From: Brevibacterium picturae
Lineage (GTDB): Bacteria; Actinomycetota; Actinomycetes; Actinomycetales; Brevibacteriaceae
NCBI RefSeq assembly: GCF_030453725.1
Contig: NZ_JAKDJU010000074.1
Location: forward strand, 1-14,709
Reading direction: 5' to 3'
DNA length: 14,709 nucleotides
Positions 14,051 through 14,709 of this stretch are shown here, in pieces. Under the pieces are notes generated by a model, which saw nothing but the letters and a program-made list of their open reading frames with translations, did not search any database and had not been told where the DNA came from. The position numbers and the translations under genes are program-made. Each line of letters starts with the position of its first letter. Within the stretch, counting starts at the first letter, position 1.

Positions 14051-14709
14051 GTGAAGACCACGCGTCTTGTGCTTGCCCCCGCAGTAGCCGTTGCATTGAC
14101 AGGTCTTGCTGGCGGCGCCCCCGCGTTCGCAGCGACAGAGTCCGCTACGGTGCCGGCAGGCCCACTCTGTGCGTTTGACGACGCGCAGAGTTCAAGTGAC
14201 CCCAAATCCAACACCGAGGTTCCCGACAGCTCAGATCCACAGGCGACGCTGTCCGCCGCGCAGGTGACCCGGGCCGATATCGCGGACCGCAAGAAGGGCA
14301 TCGGATTCTCCGGCACGGGATTCACCGCCGACAGCAAGGCAACCGTCACGGTCGTCGGCACGGACGGATCCAAGTACTCACCCAAGGACAAACTGACCGT
14401 CGACGAGAAGGGCAAGGTGTCCGGCACCTACTTCTTCTCCGTCACGGACAACGCCAAGGTCCCTTCGGGCAACTACTCGCTCTACCTCACCGATGAGAAG
14501 ACCGAGAAGGACTCCTCGAAGGTCTCCTTCGAGGTCGTGCCGAACGACTCGGACATCAAGGACGACGCCAAGGGCTCCGATTGCACCCCTGCAACCGGCC
14601 CCGCCTCGGATCCCTCTGAGACAGCGACCGATGATCCGAGCGAGAGCGCGACCTCAGAACCGACTGAGACCAAGGAAGCTCGCAAGCCTGCTGCTCCGAA
14701 GCCGACCGA
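14051..14709 (+). CDS. Secreted protein with Ig-like region and Ser/Thr/Glu/Pro-rich stalk (3' end missing)
   Basis: The frame runs from the GTG at 14051 to the window edge without a stop and gives 219 residues. Residues 1-27 are a Sec signal peptide (MKTTRLVLAP, hydrophobic core, then GGAPAFA with likely cleavage before Ala28). Cys40 and Cys177 bracket the first domain and may form a disulfide. Residues about 66-163 look like a beta-sandwich of the Ig-like type found in surface proteins, with alternating hydrophobic strands (ATVTVVGTDGSKY, SGTYFFSVTD, YSLYLTDEK). From about 178 the chain is a repetitive Ser/Thr/Glu/Asp/Pro stalk (DPSE, TATDDPSE, SEPTET) that turns Lys/Pro/Ala-rich at the edge. 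Such stalks often lead to a wall anchor or a membrane helix, which would lie outside the window. The gene diverges from dcd. A candidate MtrA box and a ribosome-binding-site hairpin lie upstream. A function beyond surface location cannot be read. Confidence 0.85.
   Translation, partial: MKTTRLVLAPAVAVALTGLAGGAPAFAATESATVPAGPLCAFDDAQSSSDPKSNTEVPDSSDPQATLSAAQVTRADIADRKKGIGFSGTGFTADSKATVTVVGTDGSKYSPKDKLTVDEKGKVSGTYFFSVTDNAKVPSGNYSLYLTDEKTEKDSSKVSFEVVPNDSDIKDDAKGSDCTPATGPASDPSETATDDPSESATSEPTETKEARKPAAPKPT

Overview
The window is high-GC DNA with long antisense open frames, frequent GTG starts and 4-base gene overlaps. This suggests an actinobacterium. The mycobacterial-type dCTP deaminase, the fused MrpA-MrpB subunit and a candidate MtrA box agree with that. 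A Micrococcales genus such as Brevibacterium is my guess; it is not proven by anything in the window.

Layout, right to left, because nearly everything is on the minus strand. At the right end a plus-strand gene (14051 to the edge) encodes a secreted protein with a signal peptide, an Ig-like region and a Ser/Thr/Glu/Pro-rich stalk. It is cut off by the window end. A 288-base divergent intergenic region (13763-14050) separates it from dcd. It holds a 28-base interrupted palindrome, a 19-base MtrA-box-like direct repeat and a leader that can fold over the ribosome binding site of the secreted gene. Then come dcd (13184-13762) and a coupled gene of unknown function (12186-13187). After a 290-base gap with inverted and direct repeats comes the main block: mnhA/B fusion, mnhC, mnhD, mnhE, mnhF, mnhG (11895 down to 4929). 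These encode a complete Mrp-type cation/proton antiporter. It is followed without a gap by an OmpR-family response regulator (4187-4939), a histidine kinase (2850-4190) and a lipoprotein (2158-2853). All eight junctions in this nine-gene run overlap, so it is probably one transcript with translational coupling. After 83 bases comes an S9 family peptidase (53-2074), and the first 13 codons of one more gene run off the left edge.

How the parts may work together: the Mrp complex exchanges cytoplasmic Na+ (or another monovalent cation) for external protons and supports growth at high salt or alkaline pH. The two-component system, encoded in the same overlapping run, is well placed to sense membrane or ion stress and control this transporter. 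A paired direct repeat (GTGAGAA) just upstream of mnhA/B is a candidate binding site for it. The kinase has almost no external sensor region and a long Pro/Gln/Gly-rich cytoplasmic tail, and the lipoprotein may supply the external sensing. MnhC and MnhF carry unusual long acidic tails. The linked Mrp, two-component and lipoprotein arrangement is the most notable thing in the window.
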